From NCBI RefSeq assembly GCF_030818015.1, contig NZ_JAUSZX010000001.1, forward strand, positions 806,001-870,000: a stretch of DNA of 64,000 bases, written 5' to 3'. Origin of the DNA: Arthrobacter globiformis (GTDB taxonomy: Bacteria > Actinomycetota > Actinomycetes > Actinomycetales > Micrococcaceae). Shown in pieces: positions 42,603-51,496 of this stretch. Both the position numbers and the translations under genes were made by a program. How positions within the stretch are numbered: position 1 is the stretch's first letter; each line of letters starts with the position of its first letter. The notes below the pieces were generated by a model that searched no databases, was not told the DNA's origin, and was given only the letters and a program-made list of their open reading frames with translations.

Positions 42603-43769
42603 ATGAGCACGAAAGTACGCCTCGGCATCATCGGCCTGGGCCAGCAGGGCGGCGCCTACGCCAAGTTCATCACCGACGGACTGGTCCCCAATATGGAGAT
42701 AGGCGCCATCTGCGATGTGGACCCCGCCAAAAAGGAGTTGGCGGCGTTGCAGTACCCAGCCACGCCCTTCTACGACGACTACATCGCCATGCTGGAAAGC
42801 GGCGACGTGGACGCCGTCGTTACCTGCGTCCCGCACTTCCTGCACCCGGAAATGGGCGTTGAAACGCTCAGGCGCAACATCCACGCCCTCGTAGAGAAGC
42901 CGGCCGGCGTTTACACCAAGCAGGTCAAGGAGCTCAACGAATTTGCCGCGGGCAAGCCGGAGCTGTCCTTCGCCATCATGTTCAACCAGCGCAACAACCC
43001 GCTCTACCGGAAGCTCAAGGAGATCGTCAGCAACGGCGAGATCGGCGCCATCCGCCGCACCAACTGGATCATCACCAACTGGTGGCGTCCGCAGGGCTAC
43101 TACAACTCCAGCGAATGGCGGGCCACCTGGGGCGGCGAAGGCGGCGGCGTCCTGGTCAACCAGGCACCCCACCAGCTGGACCTGTGGCAGTGGATCTGCG
43201 GCGTACCCAAGTCCGTTTACGCGAAGGTTGCCTACGGCTTCCGCCGCGACATCGCCGTCGAGGACGAGGTCACCGCCGTAGTGGACTATGGCAACGGCGC
43301 CACCGGCGTTTTCGTCACTGCAACGCACGACATCGTGGGTACTGACCGCTTCGAGATCCTGGGCGACCAGGGCAAGATCGTCGTCGAAAACTCCAAGACC
43401 GCCACGGTGACGCGCCTGAAGAAGCCCGAGCGTGAACTCAGCGACGGCATGGGCATGGACGACGTCCGCAAGCTGTTCATGGGTGAGCTGAATCCTGAGG
43501 AGTACTACACCACCGAAGTCATCGAGTTCGACTCCGCCTGGGGTGCTCAACACTCCGGCGTCCTGGAAAACTTCGCGGCCAATATCCTGGACGGCACCCC
43601 GCTGCTGGCTCCGGGCCCCGACGGCATCAACGGTGTCCGCCTGGCCAACGCCATCCACCTCTCCAGCTGGACCGGCACCGAGGTGGGCCTGGACTTCGAC
43701 GAGGACGAGTTCCTGACGGAGCTGAACAAGCGCATCGCGGTCGAGGGCAAGTTCCCCGAGCGCTCGTAG
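42603..43769 (+). CDS. Gfo/Idh/MocA family oxidoreductase (second copy)
   Basis: A 388-residue oxidoreductase. The Rossmann motif IIGLGQQGGAYAKF, the EKP motif (ALVEKPAGVYTKQ) and the substrate-domain histidine in VLVNQAPHQLDLWQW are visible. It is longer than the first copy and belongs to a different subgroup, similar to dehydrogenases that oxidise glycosides at C3. ATG 42603 follows GGAG; the longer open frame upstream is out of register with the isomerase gene and rejected. It ends the importer operon; a 42-base perfect palindrome follows. Confidence 0.9.
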   Translation: MSTKVRLGIIGLGQQGGAYAKFITDGLVPNMEIGAICDVDPAKKELAALQYPATPFYDDYIAMLESGDVDAVVTCVPHFLHPEMGVETLRRNIHALVEKPAGVYTKQVKELNEFAAGKPELSFAIMFNQRNNPLYRKLKEIVSNGEIGAIRRTNWIITNWWRPQGYYNSSEWRATWGGEGGGVLVNQAPHQLDLWQWICGVPKSVYAKVAYGFRRDIAVEDEVTAVVDYGNGATGVFVTATHDIVGTDRFEILGDQGKIVVENSKTATVTRLKKPERELSDGMGMDDVRKLFMGELNPEEYYTTEVIEFDSAWGAQHSGVLENFAANILDGTPLLAPGPDGINGVRLANAIHLSSWTGTEVGLDFDEDEFLTELNKRIAVEGKFPERS

Positions 43770-43807
43770 CCCGAACCTGACAAACCACGTGCCCGCCCAT
43801 CCGGGTA

Positions 43808-43849
43808 GCAGCAGTGGGCGTTCCCAGCGCTGGGAACGCCCACTGCTGC
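43808..43849. terminator. 42-base perfect palindrome, probable terminator
   Basis: Arms of 21 bases each (43808-43828 and 43829-43849) are exactly complementary with no spacer. The left arm includes GCAGTGGGCGTTCCCAGC. It lies 39 bases after the importer operon and 36 before the LacI gene. Transcribed, it would form a very stable hairpin, but no T-run follows. In DNA it could extrude as a cruciform or bind a dimeric protein. Confidence 0.7.
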
Positions 43850-43885
43850 GACCTAGTTGGGCGGGTTCCTCGTTAGGATGGGGCA

Positions 43886-44947
43886 GTGACTGAACCCAAG
43901 ACGCCGGAAGCTGCCGCACCTGAAGGTCCAGCCAGGAAGCGCGCCCGGGACGGCAAGCCCAACGCCACCATCTACGACATCGCCAGGCTTGCCGGAGTCA
44001 ACCCGTCGACGGTCTCGCGGGCGCTCAGCAAGCCGGGGCGGGTCAGCGCCAAGACGCAGAAGCTCATCGAGGATGCCGCGGCGGAGCTGAACTACCAGGT
44101 AAATCCCTTCGCCCGCGCCCTGCCGACCGGCCGCACCAACACCTTCGGGCTTATCGTCGCGGACATCACCAACCCGACGTTCTTCGACATCATCCGCGGC
44201 GCCGAAACCACGGCCACGCTCCGGGACTACACCCTGGTGCTGGCGGAGTCCGCCGAATCCGCCGTCACCGAGCTCACCGCAGCCCGCCGGATGATGACCA
44301 CCGCGGACGGACTCATCCTCGCCAGCCCCCGCATGGACGACGACGACATCCGCGCACTGGCCCGCGACAAGCCCGTGGTGGTGATCAACCGCGAGGTCGA
44401 CGGCGTGCCCTGCGTGGTTCCCGACGTCAACAAGGGCATCAGCGAGGCGGTCCGCAGCCTGGCGGCCAACGGCCACAAGAAGGTCGCGTTCGTTGCCGGC
44501 CCGCCGCAGTCCTGGATGTCCGCCCGCCGCTGGGAAGGCGTCCAGGCAGCCTGCGAGTGGTCCCGGCTCGGGGCGGTGCGCCTGGAATCCGGCAAGCCAA
44601 CGCTCGACGGCGGCAGGCAAGTGGCGCGCGAGGTCCGGGACAGCGGCGCCACGGCCGTGCTGACGTACAACGACCTCCTGGCCATCGGACTCATGCAGGA
44701 ACTCCAGGCCGCCGGCGTAGTGGTGCCGGACCAGATCAGCATTGTTGGCTTCGATGACATCTTCGGCGCCGACTTCACCACGCCGCCGCTCACCACAGTG
44801 CGTTCGCCACTGGGGGAGTGCGGATCGGGCGCCACCACACTCCTTCTCGACCTGCTGCACGGCGACGGCGAACCCGCCGCCATCCTGCGCGTGGAGACGG
44901 AACTCGTGCTGCGCGGTTCGAGCGGAAGGCTCCTTCCAGCGCAGTAA
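43886..44947 (+). CDS. LacI family transcriptional regulator (second of the uronate region)
   Basis: A 353-residue LacI-type repressor: a Pro/Lys-rich leader of about 28 residues, helix-turn-helix ATIYDIARLAGVNPSTVSRALS, hinge, and effector domain with VADITNPTFFDIIRG. GTG 43886 lies six bases after a TAGGAT that could be a -10, with no good ribosome binding site, so the message may be leaderless. It lies upstream of uxaC, whose operator 3 is only 24 bases after its stop. It is paralogous to the regulator at 33075. Confidence 0.92.
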   Translation: MTEPKTPEAAAPEGPARKRARDGKPNATIYDIARLAGVNPSTVSRALSKPGRVSAKTQKLIEDAAAELNYQVNPFARALPTGRTNTFGLIVADITNPTFFDIIRGAETTATLRDYTLVLAESAESAVTELTAARRMMTTADGLILASPRMDDDDIRALARDKPVVVINREVDGVPCVVPDVNKGISEAVRSLAANGHKKVAFVAGPPQSWMSARRWEGVQAACEWSRLGAVRLESGKPTLDGGRQVAREVRDSGATAVLTYNDLLAIGLMQELQAAGVVVPDQISIVGFDDIFGADFTTPPLTTVRSPLGECGSGATTLLLDLLHGDGEPAAILRVETELVLRGSSGRLLPAQ

Positions 44948-44970
44948 CCCGCAACCAGAGTGGCAATTTT

Positions 44971-45010
44971 TGGCAACCGGTTGACAAAATGCGGCCGGAA
45001 GCCAGACCAT
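44971..45010 (+). promoter_or_regulatory. LacI-type operator 3 with promoter for uxaC
   Basis: The operator TGGCAACCGGTTGACA (44971-44986) ends with a perfect -35 TTGACA (44981-44986). A -10-like GACCAT follows at 45005-45010 (18-base spacer), seven bases before the uxaC ATG. No ribosome binding site is visible, so a leaderless uxaC mRNA is likely. Confidence 0.7.
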
Positions 45011-45016
45011 TGAGCT

Positions 45017-46456
45017 ATGTCACAGTCGATTGCCGCCCACCCAGACAGGCTCCTGCCTGCGGACCCGGGAACGCGCAGCATTGCGCGCGACCTCCTGCAG
45101 CGCGTCCAGGACCTCCCCATCATTTCCCCCCACGGGCATGTTGACGCCGCAGTCGTCGAGCAGAACACGCCCTTCCCCGACCCGGCGGCGCTCCTGGTCA
45201 GCCCGGACCACTACGTCACGCGTCTGATCCACGCCAGTGGCGTGCCCATGGACCGGCTCCGGCAACCGGACGCGCTCCAGACAGCGGACGCCACTGGTGC
45301 GGGTTCCCCGGAGCCGGACTCCCGGGCCATCTGGCGCGAATTCTGCAAGGCCTGGCCGCTGTTCGAGGGGACCGCCTCCGGCTACTGGCTCCGCACCCAG
45401 TTCAGCAGCGTCTTCGGCCTTGACTGCGAGATCAGTGCCGAGACCGCCGATGCCAGCTATGACGCGATCTCCGCCAAGCTGCTGGAACCGGGCTTCCGTC
45501 CGCGCCAGCTCTTCAAGGACTTCAACATCGAGGTGCTCGCCACCACCGATGATCCGTTGGACAGCCTCGCCAGCCACAAGGCCATCGCGGCAGACCCCAC
45601 GTTCCACGGCCGCGTCCTGCCGACGTTCCGCCCGGACGCCTACCTGAACATCGCACACCCAACATGGTCTGCGAACGTGGACCGGCTCATTGCCGCGGCG
45701 GGGGACGGTGGCACCGGCTATGCCGGCTACATCACCGCACTGGAAAACCGGCGCCGCTACTTCGTCGAGCACGGCGCTGTGTCTGCAGACCACGGCGTCC
45801 GGACCCCTGCCACGCTGAAGCTCAACGACGCTGACGCCGCGCGGCTGTTTGACCGCGCCCGCTCCGGTGAGGCCACGGCCCAGGACCGCGACGCGTTCGA
45901 AGCGCACATGATGTACCAGATGGCGCGGATGTCGGTGGCGGACGGCCTGGTGATGACCATCCATCCGGGCTCATACCGGAACCACCACGAGCCAACGTTC
46001 AACGCCTTCGGCGCGGACACTGGCCACGACATCCCGTTCGCGGTCAACTACACCGAGGCCATACGCCCGCTGCTGCAGGACTTCGGCACGGCCAAGGATT
46101 TCCACCTGGTGCTCTTCACCCTGGACGAGACGGTGTTCTCCCGCGAACTCGCCCCACTGGCCGGCTTCTACCCGTCCGTCTACCTCGGCGCCCCGTGGTG
46201 GTTCCTGGATGCCCCGGACGCCATGCTGCGCTTCCGTTCGGCAGTGACCGAGACCGCCGGTTTCTCCCGCTCGTCCGGCTTCATCGACGACACCCGGGCC
46301 TTCTGCTCCATCCCGGCCCGGCACGATGCGTCCCGCCGGATCGAGGCCTCCTTCCTGGCCAGGCTCGTGGCGGAGCACCGCGTCAGCGAGAACCGGGCCC
46401 ACGAACTCATCGTGGACGTCGTGGACGGATCGCCGCGAAGGGTCTTCAAGCTGTGA
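45017..46456 (+). CDS. uxaC: Glucuronate isomerase
   Basis: A 479-residue uronate isomerase of the amidohydrolase superfamily, converting D-glucuronate to D-fructuronate (and galacturonate to tagaturonate). The metal-binding HxH is in ISPHGHVDAAVV near residue 40; TTDDPLDSL and MTIHPGSYRNHH are typical later motifs. Length fits the family (about 470). Its stop overlaps the next reading frame (GTGA), so the fructuronate reductase is coupled. Transcription starts at operator 3, probably without a leader. Confidence 0.94.
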   Translation: MSQSIAAHPDRLLPADPGTRSIARDLLQRVQDLPIISPHGHVDAAVVEQNTPFPDPAALLVSPDHYVTRLIHASGVPMDRLRQPDALQTADATGAGSPEPDSRAIWREFCKAWPLFEGTASGYWLRTQFSSVFGLDCEISAETADASYDAISAKLLEPGFRPRQLFKDFNIEVLATTDDPLDSLASHKAIAADPTFHGRVLPTFRPDAYLNIAHPTWSANVDRLIAAAGDGGTGYAGYITALENRRRYFVEHGAVSADHGVRTPATLKLNDADAARLFDRARSGEATAQDRDAFEAHMMYQMARMSVADGLVMTIHPGSYRNHHEPTFNAFGADTGHDIPFAVNYTEAIRPLLQDFGTAKDFHLVLFTLDETVFSRELAPLAGFYPSVYLGAPWWFLDAPDAMLRFRSAVTETAGFSRSSGFIDDTRAFCSIPARHDASRRIEASFLARLVAEHRVSENRAHELIVDVVDGSPRRVFKL

Positions 46457-47886
46457 GCGCCGGAATGCAGCCCGCAAAGGAAGCTGCCGTGCACATCGCC
46501 AGACTCAACCGCACCCTCCGGCCGGGAGCCAAGGCTCCAATCCGCATCGTCCACCTGGGTTTGGGCGCCTTCCACCGCTCGCACCAGGCCTGGTACACCC
46601 ACCGGGCCGGCGACGCCGAGGACTGGGGGATCGCCGCCTTTACAGGACGCCGCCCAGACGCGGCCCTGGCCCTGGCCGAACAGGACGGGCTCTTCACGCT
46701 GGTGGAACGTGCCGATGGCGGCGACTCCTTCGAGGTGGTCGGCAGCATCGTCGAGGCAGTGGACGGTGCGGACGTGCAGCGGCTGGCGGAGCTGGTCGGG
46801 GCCCCGCGGACCGCCGTCGTCACTCTGACCGTCACCGAAGCCGCCTACCGGCTCGGCTCCGACGGGCAGCTTGACCGCGGCGCTCCCGACGTCGTGGCGG
46901 ACCTTGCGCTGCTGGCTTCCGGCCGCGGAAATCCGACGACGCCGCTGGGCCGGCTGGTCTTTGCACTCGCCGCCCGCCGGGCCTCCGGCGCGGGTCCGCT
47001 CGCCGTCGTCTGCTGTGACAACCTCTCCAGCAACGGCACCGTGGCGCATCATGCCACGGCGGGCATCGCCGGGGCATGGGACCCTTCGCTCGCGGCGTGG
47101 ATTGAGGACAACGTCAGCTTCGTCAGCACCTCGGTGGACCGGATCACGCCCCGGACTACGGATGCGGACCTGGCGGCTGTCGAAGCGTCCTGCGGCTACC
47201 GCGACACCTCGCCGGTGGTGGCGGAGCCGTTCGCCAACTGGGTGTTGAGTGGGGACTTTCCGGCAGGCCGGCCGCGCTGGGAAGACGCTGGCGCGGTTTT
47301 CGTGGCGGACATCGAACCGTATGAGAACCGCAAGCTGTGGCTCCTGAACGGCGCCCACTCGCTGCTGGCGTACGCGGGCCAGCTGCGCGGCCACGCGACG
47401 GTGGCCGAGGCCCTGGCCGACCCGCTGTGCAGGAAGGCCGTGGAGCGGTTCTGGGATGAGGCGGAAAGCAACCTGCGCGGACCGGAAGAAAATCCCGCGG
47501 ACTTGCAGATTCCCGCCTATCGCGAGGCCCTCCTGGCGCGCTTCGGCAACGCGCGCATCGCCCACCACCTGGCCCAGATCGCCATGGACGGCAGTACAAA
47601 GCTGCGGATGCGGGCTGTGCCGGTGCTGCACGCCGAGCGTGCCGCTGGCAGGTCCGGGGCTGCCGCCGCCCTCCTGATCGCTGCCTGGATGGACTACAGC
47701 GCGGCCGCCGCCGCGTTCCAGGATCCCCTGGCTGACCAGGTGGCCGCAGCCAACGGGCTCAGCGGCGCGGAGCGAATCCGTGCACTGCTGGCCGTGGTGG
47801 ACCCGGCCTTGGCCGGGGACGCCGCCGTCGTGCGCCTGATCGAAGACCTGTGCGGAAGGTTCGGGGCGCCGGCTGTCTCCCCATAA
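46453..47886 (+). CDS. Mannitol dehydrogenase family, probable fructuronate reductase
   Basis: About 477 residues, a long-chain polyol dehydrogenase of the UxuB/MtlD type. The NAD-binding start is RIVHLGLGAFHRSHQAWYTH; the catalytic region has NRKLWLLNGAHSLLAYAG with the family Lys, Asn and His. In this operon it should reduce D-fructuronate to D-mannonate, the substrate of ManD, so a uxuB role is likely. The start is uncertain: GTG 46453 overlaps the uxaC stop, ATG 46465 is internal, and GTG 46489 has AAAGGAAG upstream. A terminator follows at 47901-47944. Confidence 0.9.
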   Translation: MSAGMQPAKEAAVHIARLNRTLRPGAKAPIRIVHLGLGAFHRSHQAWYTHRAGDAEDWGIAAFTGRRPDAALALAEQDGLFTLVERADGGDSFEVVGSIVEAVDGADVQRLAELVGAPRTAVVTLTVTEAAYRLGSDGQLDRGAPDVVADLALLASGRGNPTTPLGRLVFALAARRASGAGPLAVVCCDNLSSNGTVAHHATAGIAGAWDPSLAAWIEDNVSFVSTSVDRITPRTTDADLAAVEASCGYRDTSPVVAEPFANWVLSGDFPAGRPRWEDAGAVFVADIEPYENRKLWLLNGAHSLLAYAGQLRGHATVAEALADPLCRKAVERFWDEAESNLRGPEENPADLQIPAYREALLARFGNARIAHHLAQIAMDGSTKLRMRAVPVLHAERAAGRSGAAAALLIAAWMDYSAAAAAFQDPLADQVAAANGLSGAERIRALLAVVDPALAGDAAVVRLIEDLCGRFGAPAVSP

Positions 47887-47900
47887 CGCCTGCGCACATG

Positions 47901-47944
47901 CGGCACTGCCCGGCTCTCGGACCATCAGGAGCCGGGCAGTGCCG
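47901..47944 (+). terminator. Terminator hairpin after the uxaC operon
   Basis: Perfect 16-bp arms (47901-47916, CGGCACTGCCCGGCTC, and 47929-47944) enclose a 12-base loop, 15 bases after the reductase stop. GTTTCC follows. The stem is strong; the T-tract is poor. Confidence 0.8.
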
Positions 47945-47986
47945 GTTTCCTGGCAGTGCTGTTTTGTAGAAGCCTCAAGGAATATT

Positions 47987-48025
47987 TGGCAACCGCTTGC
48001 CATTTTATTGCCAAGTGACTAGCAT
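47987..48025 (+). promoter_or_regulatory. LacI-type operator 4 with promoter for uidA
   Basis: The operator TGGCAACCGCTTGCCA (47987-48002) has perfect outer arms. It ends in -35 TTGCCA (47997-48002), followed after exactly 17 bases by -10 TAGCAT (48020-48025). The uidA leader is then about 110 bases long and contains a 13-base direct repeat, CAAGGCTCAGTCC, at 48086-48098 and 48102-48114. Confidence 0.75.
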
Positions 48026-48085
48026 TACAACAAGAGCAAAACCCGGCACCGCCGGCCCCGATATTTTTTCCCGGAACTGACAACC

Positions 48086-48114
48086 CAAGGCTCAGTCCCT
48101 ACAAGGCTCAGTCC
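48086..48114. repeat. 16-base-period direct repeat in the uidA leader
   Basis: CAAGGCTCAGTCC is present at 48086-48098 and 48102-48114, in the untranslated leader between operator 4 and the uidA start. It may be a simple slippage duplication. Confidence 0.7.
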
Positions 48115-48141
48115 GCAAAGACGCGATAGGACCCCAGCGCA

Positions 48142-49965
48142 ATGCTTAAGCCACAGGCAAACGAAACCCGAGAGCTGATCAACCTCGACGGCCTCTACCG
48201 CTTCAAGGTCGACTTTGACCGGGCCGGGCACCGGCAGGAATGGTTCAGGGCGCCGCTGGCCACGGACCTCGAAATGGGAGTTCCCGCCAGCTACAACGAC
48301 GTCTTCCCGGATAAGGCCATCCGCGACCACGTGGGCTACGTCTGGTACCAGCGCGAAGTACGCGTGCCGCGCGGCTGGGCAGGGGAGCGGGTCCACGTTC
48401 GCCTGGACTCCGCCACCCACGAGGGCATGGTCTGGGTCAATGACGTCCTGGTGGCCGAACACACCGGCGGCTACATGCCCTTCAGTGCGGACATCACCGA
48501 CCACGTCGCCGCCGGACAGGCGTTCCGCCTCACCATTGCCGTGAATAACGAACTGACCCAGGCCACTATCCCGCCGGGCACCATCACTGTCACTGCGGAC
48601 GGCCGCCGCCAACAGAGCTACCTCCACGATTTCTACAACTACGCCGGCCTGCACCGCAGCGTCTGGCTCTACAGCACGCCCGCCGTCACCGTGGAGGACA
48701 TCACCGTGGTGACCGGCTTCGAAGCCACCACCGGCTCGGTGGATTACCGGATCGCCACCGCGGGCGGCACCGGCAGCGAAGAAGTGAAGGTCACGCTGAA
48801 AGACGCCGACGGTGCCACGGTGGCCACCGCCGAAGGTGCCGCGGGCAGCCTGGCGATTGACGGCGTCGTACTTTGGAAGCCCGGTGCCGCCTACCTCTAC
48901 AGCCTGGCCGCAGAAATTCACGACGGCGGCCGGCTGGTTGACACGTACACCCTGCCGGTGGGCGTCCGGACCGTAGAGGTCAGCGGCAAGGAGTTCCTGA
49001 TCAACGGCGAGCCGTTCTACTTCACCGGCTTCGGCATGCACGAGGACCACGTGACAGTCGGCAAGGGCCACAGCAACGCCCAAATGGTCAACGACTTCCA
49101 GCTCCTGGACTGGGTGGGCGCCAACTCGTTCCGCACCTCGCACTACCCGTACGCGGAAGAGGTCATGGACTTCGCCGACCGGCACGGCATCGTGGTGATC
49201 GACGAGACCGCGGCCGTGGGGCTGCACCTCGGCTTCGGGGCCGTGTTCGGCGGCATCAACAAAAAGACTTATGTCGATGGCGGCGTGGACGCCAGCACCG
49301 CGGCAAACCACCGCCAGGCCATCACCGAACTGGTGGCACGGGACAAGAACCACCCGTCCGTGGTGATCTGGTCCATCGCCAACGAACCCAACGGCTCCGA
49401 GGAAGGCGCCCGCGAGTACTTCCAGCCGCTGGCGGAACTGACCCGCGAGCTGGACCCCACCCGTCCCGTGGGCTACGTCAACGTCATGTTCGACACCCCC
49501 GAGAAGGAAGTGCTGGCCGACCTCTTCGACGTTCTAATGCTCAACCGCTACTACGGCTGGTACCTGCACAACGGTGACCTCGAAACCGCTGAACAGGTTC
49601 TCGAAAAGGAACTGCGGGAATGGGAAGCCAAGTACGGCAAGCCCATGATCATGACCGAGTACGGTCCGGACACCATGCCCGGCTTCCACTCCATCTACGA
49701 ACAGCCGTGGAGCGAGGAGTACCAGGCCGCGTTCCTCGCCATGTACCACCGCGTCTTCGACCGGGTGGACGCCATGGTTGGGGAGCAGGTGTGGAACTTC
49801 GCAGACTTCCAGACGTCCAACGGAATTATGCGCGTGGACGGCAACAAGAAGGGCGTGTTCACCCGGGACCGCCGTCCCAAGCCCGCCGCCTTCGCCCTGC
49901 GCCAGCGCTGGACAGCGCTCGCCGGCACCAAGAACGTCAGCGGCAAAGCCCTCACCAACCCCTAA
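48142..49965 (+). CDS. uidA: Beta-glucuronidase
   Basis: A 607-residue glycoside hydrolase family 2 enzyme that cleaves beta-glucuronides to free glucuronate. The jelly-roll N-terminal domain is followed by an Ig-like domain and the TIM barrel. Acid/base Glu415 is in SIANEPNGS and nucleophile Glu506 in MTEYGPDTM. The NKKG segment near 570 (DGNKKGVFTRDRRPK) is the known carboxylate-recognition motif distinguishing glucuronidases from galactosidases. Length matches E. coli GusA (603). No signal peptide, so substrate is imported first, consistent with the symporter gene next door. It is controlled by operator 4. Confidence 0.95.
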   Translation: MLKPQANETRELINLDGLYRFKVDFDRAGHRQEWFRAPLATDLEMGVPASYNDVFPDKAIRDHVGYVWYQREVRVPRGWAGERVHVRLDSATHEGMVWVNDVLVAEHTGGYMPFSADITDHVAAGQAFRLTIAVNNELTQATIPPGTITVTADGRRQQSYLHDFYNYAGLHRSVWLYSTPAVTVEDITVVTGFEATTGSVDYRIATAGGTGSEEVKVTLKDADGATVATAEGAAGSLAIDGVVLWKPGAAYLYSLAAEIHDGGRLVDTYTLPVGVRTVEVSGKEFLINGEPFYFTGFGMHEDHVTVGKGHSNAQMVNDFQLLDWVGANSFRTSHYPYAEEVMDFADRHGIVVIDETAAVGLHLGFGAVFGGINKKTYVDGGVDASTAANHRQAITELVARDKNHPSVVIWSIANEPNGSEEGAREYFQPLAELTRELDPTRPVGYVNVMFDTPEKEVLADLFDVLMLNRYYGWYLHNGDLETAEQVLEKELREWEAKYGKPMIMTEYGPDTMPGFHSIYEQPWSEEYQAAFLAMYHRVFDRVDAMVGEQVWNFADFQTSNGIMRVDGNKKGVFTRDRRPKPAAFALRQRWTALAGTKNVSGKALTNP

Positions 49966-49980
49966 CGCTTTTCACATTTT

Positions 49981-50001
49981 GTGCCGGCCTCGGGCCGGCA
50001 C
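49981..50001 (+). terminator. Intercistronic hairpin between uidA and the symporter gene
   Basis: Arms GTGCCGGCC (49981-49989) and GGCCGGCAC (49993-50001) with a TCG loop lie 15 bases after the uidA stop. It could be an attenuator or an mRNA-stabilising stem that lowers expression of the downstream gene relative to uidA; no T-run follows. Confidence 0.6.
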
Positions 50002-50021
50002 CCGGGTAAAGGAGCCCACTC

Positions 50022-51410
50022 TTGAAAAAGCTGAACAAGCTCAGCATCATCGGCTACGGAGCCGGTGATGCCGCCAACAACCTCGCCTTCACCACCGCCA
50101 CCATGTTCCTGCTGGTGTACTACACGGATGTCGCCGGCATCTCTGCGGCGGCGGCCGGCACCCTGCTCCTGGCGGTGCGCATCTTCGATGCCTTCGCGGA
50201 CGTCTTTGCCGGCCGGATCGTGGACCGCTCATACAGCAAGCGGTTCGGCAAATTCCGTCCGTTCATCATGTTCGGTTCCATTCCGCTCCTGCTGCTCAGC
50301 GTGGCCACGTTCTCGGTGCCGCAGCTCGGTCAATCGGGCAGCCTGCTCTACGCCTATGTCACCTACGCCGCCCTGGGCCTGGCCTACAGCCTGGTCAACA
50401 TCCCGTACGGGTCGCTGGCCGGGGCCATGACGCAGGACCCGGGGGACCGCGCCAAGCTCGGCTCCGCCCGCATGATCGGGGCCCTGCTGGTGGGTTCTTC
50501 CCTGGGGATCTTCGTGGCTCCGCTGATCAAACCGGGCGCCGACCTGCAGGCAACGTTCACCACCCTCACGCTGGTGTTTGTGGTGATCGGCGCCGGCCTG
50601 TACTTCTTCACCGCCCTGACCGCCAAGGAGCGGGTGCACCGCGCCGTTCCCAACGTCACCTTCAAACAGAGCATGGACACGCTCAGGGGCAACAAGCCGC
50701 TCCTGATGCTGTGCCTGAGTTCGTTCTTCTTCCTCACCGGCTACCTTGCCCTGACCTCGGTGCAGCTGTACTACCTGCGCGACGTCCTGGGCAGGCTGGA
50801 CCTGTACCCGGTGCTTTCCATCATCCAGCTGGTCCTCACCTTCGTGCTGGCGGCCTTCATGCCCAGGCTGGTCCGCGGCGTCGGCAAAAAACGCGTCTAC
50901 ATCGTCTCGTCGCTGGTCTCGGCTGCGGGCGGCGCCATCGTCTTCTTCACCCCGGCCAGCCAGGTGTGGATCGGATTCTCCGGCCTGGTGATCAGCGTGA
51001 TGGGCGTCCTCGCAGTGAGCATCGTGGTGTGGGCCCTGGAAGCCGACACCGTGGAATACGGCGAATGGAAGACCGGCGTCCGCACGGAAGGCATCACCTA
51101 CGCGCTCTTCTCGTTCACCCGCAAGAGCGGCCAGGCGGTAGGCGGAGCGCTCGCCGCCTATGCGCTGGCCCTGGGCGGCTATAAGTCCGGCGCTGTCCAG
51201 ACGGCTGAGGCCGTGTTCGGAATCCAGGTGGCTGCCGGTGCGCTGCCCGCTGTCATGACTCTCCTTGCCGTGCTGGTGATGGCCAAGTACAAGCTCACGG
51301 ACACCATGCATGCCCAGATCCTGGCGGACATCACAGCCCGCCGGGAAAGCGGCGATGCCCCCAAAACGTCCGGAGCCGCCGTCGGGCCGCTCACAGCGCC
51401 CACCAACTGA
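50022..51410 (+). CDS. GPH family glucuronide/sugar symporter
   Basis: A 462-residue, roughly 12-span transporter of the glycoside-pentoside-hexuronide cation symporter family. The family pattern [30 protein letters not shown] is near residues 52-80, and an [17 protein letters not shown] motif near 345 is also typical. It fits the role of UidB, importing glucuronides for the cytoplasmic beta-glucuronidase. The start is an uncommon TTG at 50022, supported by AAAGGAG seven bases upstream. It lies 56 bases after uidA in the same operon. Confidence 0.92.
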   Translation: MKKLNKLSIIGYGAGDAANNLAFTTATMFLLVYYTDVAGISAAAAGTLLLAVRIFDAFADVFAGRIVDRSYSKRFGKFRPFIMFGSIPLLLLSVATFSVPQLGQSGSLLYAYVTYAALGLAYSLVNIPYGSLAGAMTQDPGDRAKLGSARMIGALLVGSSLGIFVAPLIKPGADLQATFTTLTLVFVVIGAGLYFFTALTAKERVHRAVPNVTFKQSMDTLRGNKPLLMLCLSSFFFLTGYLALTSVQLYYLRDVLGRLDLYPVLSIIQLVLTFVLAAFMPRLVRGVGKKRVYIVSSLVSAAGGAIVFFTPASQVWIGFSGLVISVMGVLAVSIVVWALEADTVEYGEWKTGVRTEGITYALFSFTRKSGQAVGGALAAYALALGGYKSGAVQTAEAVFGIQVAAGALPAVMTLLAVLVMAKYKLTDTMHAQILADITARRESGDAPKTSGAAVGPLTAPTN

Positions 51411-51456
51411 GCAGTGCCTGCCAACTGGGCAGTGCCTGCCAACTAAGCAGTGCCCA
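51403..51456. repeat. Three tandem 18-bp repeats at the 3' end of the symporter gene
   Basis: Units at 51403-51420, 51421-51438 and 51439-51456 share CCAACTGRGCAGTGCCTG with few changes; a partial fourth copy follows. The first unit includes the symporter stop (51408-51410), so the repeats lie across the gene end into the spacer before manD. Any copy number change would leave the protein intact. Confidence 0.8.
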
Positions 51457-51496
51457 CCTACTGACCCCTGACCCAGTCCATCCGAAAGGACCTGTT

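Noticed and set aside
46180..48003. 607-codon minus-strand frame over the fructuronate reductase gene
   Set aside because: Runs through a terminator and an operator and has no family motif; the plus-strand reductase is clearly real.
51403..51456. Possible CRISPR-like or iteron array
   Set aside because: The 18-base units are contiguous with no spacers and only three full copies; it is a simple tandem repeat. No cas genes or replication gene are near.
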